From Tolypocladium sp. Sup5 PDA-1 (Eukaryota > Ascomycota > Sordariomycetes > Hypocreales > Ophiocordycipitaceae), in assembly GCA_000750105.3 (NCBI GenBank), contig JPHH03000018.1, positions 434,001 to 498,000 of the forward strand: a stretch of 64,000 nucleotides of DNA, given 5' to 3'. Made by a program: the position numbers and the translations under genes. Below, one piece after another: positions 61,258 through 64,000 of the stretch; position 1 is the first letter of the stretch, and each line of letters starts with the position of its first letter. The notes beneath the pieces are model-generated. The model ran no database searches. It was not told the DNA's origin and saw only the letters and a list, made by a program, of their open reading frames with translations.

Positions 61258-62283
61258 ATGGCTGCCGCCACCACCCGCAAGGCCCTCATCTCCGCCTTCG
61301 GCGACGTCTCCAACCTCGCCGTCGTCTCCGCGCGGATACCCGCCCCCGCCCGCAACGAGGCCCAGGTCGCCGTCGTCTACAGCGGCTTCTCCGGCGCCGA
61401 CATCAACATGCGCCTCGGCTGGCTCCCGATGCAAAAGGCCGCGCCGCTGACCCCCGGGTACTGCTTCGTCGGGCGCGTCAAAGCCAACGGCCCCGGCAGC
61501 TCCAAGTTCGCGCCCGGCGCCGTCGTCGCCGCCGTCACCGTCTACGACTCGCAGTCGGAGCTCATCAACATCCCCGAAAAGTACCTCTGCCCCGTTCCCC
61601 AGGGGCTCGACCTGCAGGCGGCGTGCGCGCTGCCGCTCGACTGGAACACGGCGTACGGCATGGTGATGCGCACCGCCAGGGTCTCCGCCGGCCAGCGCGT
61701 CTTCGTCCACGGCCTGAGCGGCGCCGTGGGCTACGCCGTCATGGCCCTGTGCCAGCTGCAGGGCGCCGTCGTCTACGGCACCGCCTCGCTGCGCAACCAC
61801 GAGGAGCTGCGCCGGCTGGGCGCCCACCCCTTCGTCTACACCGACAAGGACTGGATCGCCGCGATGCAGGCCCTCGGCGGCGCCCACGCCGTCTTCGACC
61901 CCCTCGGCTTCGAGAGCTTCGACGAGTCCTACGCCATCCTGTGCACCGCCCAACCCAGCCGCCTCGTCGGTTACGGCGGCAACCTCGCTGCGCTGACGGG
62001 CGGCAAGAAGCGCTCCCAGATTCCCTACGTGCTCAGGATGCTGGCGCGCAACGCGGCCGTCTGGTCGAACAAGGCCACGAGCTTCTACTTCATCACGCGC
62101 GACGACAAGAACTTCCAGCCGGACCTGGCCGCGCTCATGGAGCTGGCGCGCGAGGGCCGCGTCCGGGTGCCCATCAAGCACGTCTGGGCGCTCGACGACA
62201 TCAGGGAGGCGCACGAGAGCTGGGGCAAGCTGCACGGCATGGGGTCCATCCTGGTGCGCGTGTCAGACGAGGCCGCTTTCTGA
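61258..62283 (+). CDS. Medium-chain dehydrogenase/reductase (zinc-free quinone-oxidoreductase type)
   Basis: A single-exon gene of 341 residues with very GC-rich third positions. The GroES-like domain comes first (VYSGFSGADINMRLGW, TPGYCFVGRVKANGPG). A Rossmann domain follows, with VFVHGLSGAVGYAVMALCQL (G-x-x-G-x-x-G type) and AVFDPLGFESFDESYAIL; the end is HVWALDDIREAHESW and ILVRV. It lacks the Cys/His zinc ligands, so it belongs to the NADPH:quinone reductase/enoyl reductase-like branch. It probably reduces an enone or quinone with NADPH. The substrate is unknown. The start at 61258 lies after a TATA box and a C/A-rich leader. Confidence 0.9.
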   Translation: MAAATTRKALISAFGDVSNLAVVSARIPAPARNEAQVAVVYSGFSGADINMRLGWLPMQKAAPLTPGYCFVGRVKANGPGSSKFAPGAVVAAVTVYDSQSELINIPEKYLCPVPQGLDLQAACALPLDWNTAYGMVMRTARVSAGQRVFVHGLSGAVGYAVMALCQLQGAVVYGTASLRNHEELRRLGAHPFVYTDKDWIAAMQALGGAHAVFDPLGFESFDESYAILCTAQPSRLVGYGGNLAALTGGKKRSQIPYVLRMLARNAAVWSNKATSFYFITRDDKNFQPDLAALMELAREGRVRVPIKHVWALDDIREAHESWGKLHGMGSILVRVSDEAAF

Positions 62284-62504
62284 TGGCGAGAAGTGCTTCT
62301 TTGCTTACGGGATATCATGGCGCAAGGCTACACTGGCGTTGGCTGTTTAATATACCTTAACTTCCAAGGAAGACGCGATATATATTTTCCCCTTTTATAC
62401 ATGTTCTTGACTGAGAAGACTTGCGTTGCCACGACTGCATACAGACGTCACACCAATGCACCTGCATCACCTACATCTGGTACCTTTAATGACCCGCACT
62501 CCTC

Positions 62505-63098
62505 TCAGTTGCTCGTAAAGTAGTTGGCCGCGAGAATCGGCCCCAGATTGACCTGCTTCTCCCAGTCGTCCAAACTATATCTCATCCTGCCCCAGACACC
62601 CATCTTGGCGCCATTCGGCGGCGCATGAGCCTTGGCGTCGAACCCGGTGGGCTGCTCGTACAGGAAGAAGCAGTACCTGTGCGGGGCGCTCCCCGGCGGC
62701 GGCGCGGGGCCAATGTAATCGGCGACAAAGGGGTCCGTGGCCGTCAACAGGGTCTTCCCGTGCTTTTGCTCGGGCTTCAGGCCGGACTGGATCCAGTGCA
62801 GGATCGGGCCGAGCACGTCAAAGGATGGGAACGGCGCGTCGATGTCGAGGCCGATAACGAGGTAAGTTCCCTCCGGGTTGGGTACGTTGAAGCTCAACTC
62901 GGGAGCTTCCTGGGCGTCTGAAATATAAAATGCGTGAGCATTGGAGTAGTTATGTATGCGTTGGATGTACTGCTTACCAGCCCTGGGAATGTACAATCCA
63001 GGCTCGACGGTGTGCTTGCCGGTGGTCACGCCGAGCACCTTGGACTTGTCCTTTTCGATGAGGGCCAAGCCGGCCTTGATACTTTCGTTTGAGGGCAT
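62505..63098 (-). CDS. PEBP-family protein (carboxypeptidase Y inhibitor-like)
   Basis: Exons 63098..62978 and 62917..62505 give 177 residues. The 60-nt intron (GTAAGC...TTTCAG) is open in frame; splicing joins IPRADAQEAPELSF. The phosphatidylethanolamine-binding-protein signatures are present: GLDIDAPFP (D-x-D-A-P form), GPILHWI, and GSAPHRYCFFLYEQP (GxHR). FGMxxY-like and WGRMRYSLDDW elements close the fold. There is no signal peptide, as in yeast Tfs1, which inhibits carboxypeptidase Y and modulates Ras signalling. The C-terminus LGPILAANYF is typical of fungal members. The start at 63098 (MPSNESIKAGL) is the first ATG of the frame. Confidence 0.92.
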   Translation of the reverse strand: MPSNESIKAGLALIEKDKSKVLGVTTGKHTVEPGLYIPRAGKQYIQRIHNYSNAHAFYISDAQEAPELSFNVPNPEGTYLVIGLDIDAPFPSFDVLGPILHWIQSGLKPEQKHGKTLLTATDPFVADYIGPAPPPGSAPHRYCFFLYEQPTGFDAKAHAPPNGAKMGVWGRMRYSLDDWEKQVNLGPILAANYFTSN

Positions 63099-64000
63099 TC
63101 TGATTGTTTTGTTTGTCGATGAGAGCTGATGAAAGATTGCCGTCAAGCTCTTTATGACGTCTTTCTTGATGGCCGGGTCACGTCGTTCACTTTGGCGTGG
63201 CACTCACTGAATCACAGAGCTTAAATCCGGCTATATCCACCAAGGCGCCAGACCGCTCGGAACTTGCCACCGAGCGAGCACCTGCTGCTTTTCGACTCGA
63301 GGCCAGTGCATTGTGCTTCTGCGAGCATCTGCACACACTTAACCATGACAATTGGCTCTGGTGTGTTACCATGTTCTCCACCATGACTGAACAGCAACAG
63401 TAAACCTTTATGGAAACAAGCGTAGGGGACAGGTGCTTTGCTACAACGTTGCTGATGATGAAGCAGCTTGCAAGCACGGCCATATCGGTACTAACACGAG
63501 TAAGTCCGAACAGAGGGAGCATCGCCATTTCGACGTCACAGCGAAACATCATCGCATCCAGTAACATTTCATACAAACCAGCTCATTTTACGAATCGACC
63601 CCATGTCGGTGCCGAATCGGCGGAACGAAATGCTACTTGACTTCCGCGCCTCCACTTGCGCCGTCGATTTGCCTATACGGATAGAGGATATCAGACTGGC
63701 GTAAAGCTCAAGCTCATTTGAGCGTGTTGTTCAAACCTCGCACTTTACTCGGGACGTGATGCGATTGACTGTTTTCTAGATGCTGTTCAGCGTGTGGCGG
63801 CGGGTCTTTTCTGCTAATCATCCAAATCCTTTTGGGAAGTTGAGGGAAGTTGGGATATCCTACGACGTTGTCTGAGGAAGCCCAACTCCAGGACTGTTGG
63901 GCCACATGAGAAAGCCACACACTATTATTATATCTACACTTGGGGCCGCTCTGGAGATGGTGCGCAGCCCCGCGCCCACGGAGGGGGCCGTCCCTCACTC
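63099..64000. other. Right-edge gene-free stretch
   Basis: About 900 bp to the window end. It includes the PEBP gene promoter. No open frame here has a recognisable family, so any gene would start beyond the edge. Confidence 0.4.

Noticed and set aside
61195..62235. Minus-strand open frame of 346 codons
   Set aside because: It is a shadow of the very GC-rich reductase gene: repetitive Gly/Ala/Val/Asp composition and no domain.

Overview
The window comes from a filamentous ascomycete, most likely a sordariomycete and probably Hypocreales. The signs are short 45-95 nt introns with GT...AG ends and CTGAC/CTAAC branch sites, eukaryotic genes on both strands without operons, and fungal families throughout (UstYa/DUF3328 oxidases, Zn2Cys6 regulators, a NACHT-ankyrin NLR, RTA1). 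No tRNA, rRNA or CRISPR was found. All gene models are read by eye, so exon ends are inferred from splice signals, reading frame and family consensus.

Left part (1-9924): the 5' end of a probable trehalose-phosphate synthase complex subunit runs off the left edge. A 3.2 kb non-coding stretch follows, then the ribosome assembly factor RSA4, a FAR1-type DNA-binding protein, and the meiotic MutS homologue MSH4. MSH4 carries one in-frame TAA at codon 202 in an otherwise intact six-exon frame.

Quinate block (10143-22962): a complete quinic acid utilisation (QUT/qa) cluster. It holds qutG, qutE, qutC, qutB, the permease qutD, the activator qutA and the repressor qutR, arranged as divergent pairs. 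Sixteen-base near-palindromes resembling the QUTA/QA-1F site occur in each of the four promoter regions. Together the genes import quinate, oxidise it to 3-dehydroquinate, dehydrate it twice to protocatechuate, and control themselves through the AROM-derived activator/repressor pair. A dynamin-like GTPase and decayed gene fragments (an HsbA-like protein and an APH-type kinase) follow, then cyanase and a short secreted beta/gamma-crystallin-like protein.

Most interesting region (31335-43699): an apparent dikaritin-type RiPP biosynthetic cluster. A secreted precursor (38744-39256) has four near-identical repeats, each holding the aromatic segment AYVWGSYN, joined by Kex2-type Lys-Arg sites, one of which is mutated to Thr-Arg. 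Around it lie five different UstYa-family oxidases, each with both HxxHC motifs, and a cytochrome P450. A GNAT acetyltransferase sits at the border. I recognise no characterised product with this core.

Right part (44630-64000): a cysteine-rich small secreted protein, a NACHT-ankyrin NLR, a repeat-scarred gene-poor stretch, a 2EXR/F-box-like protein, an RTA1-family membrane protein, a GNAT acetyltransferase, a Zn2Cys6 regulator, a medium-chain reductase and a PEBP-family protein.
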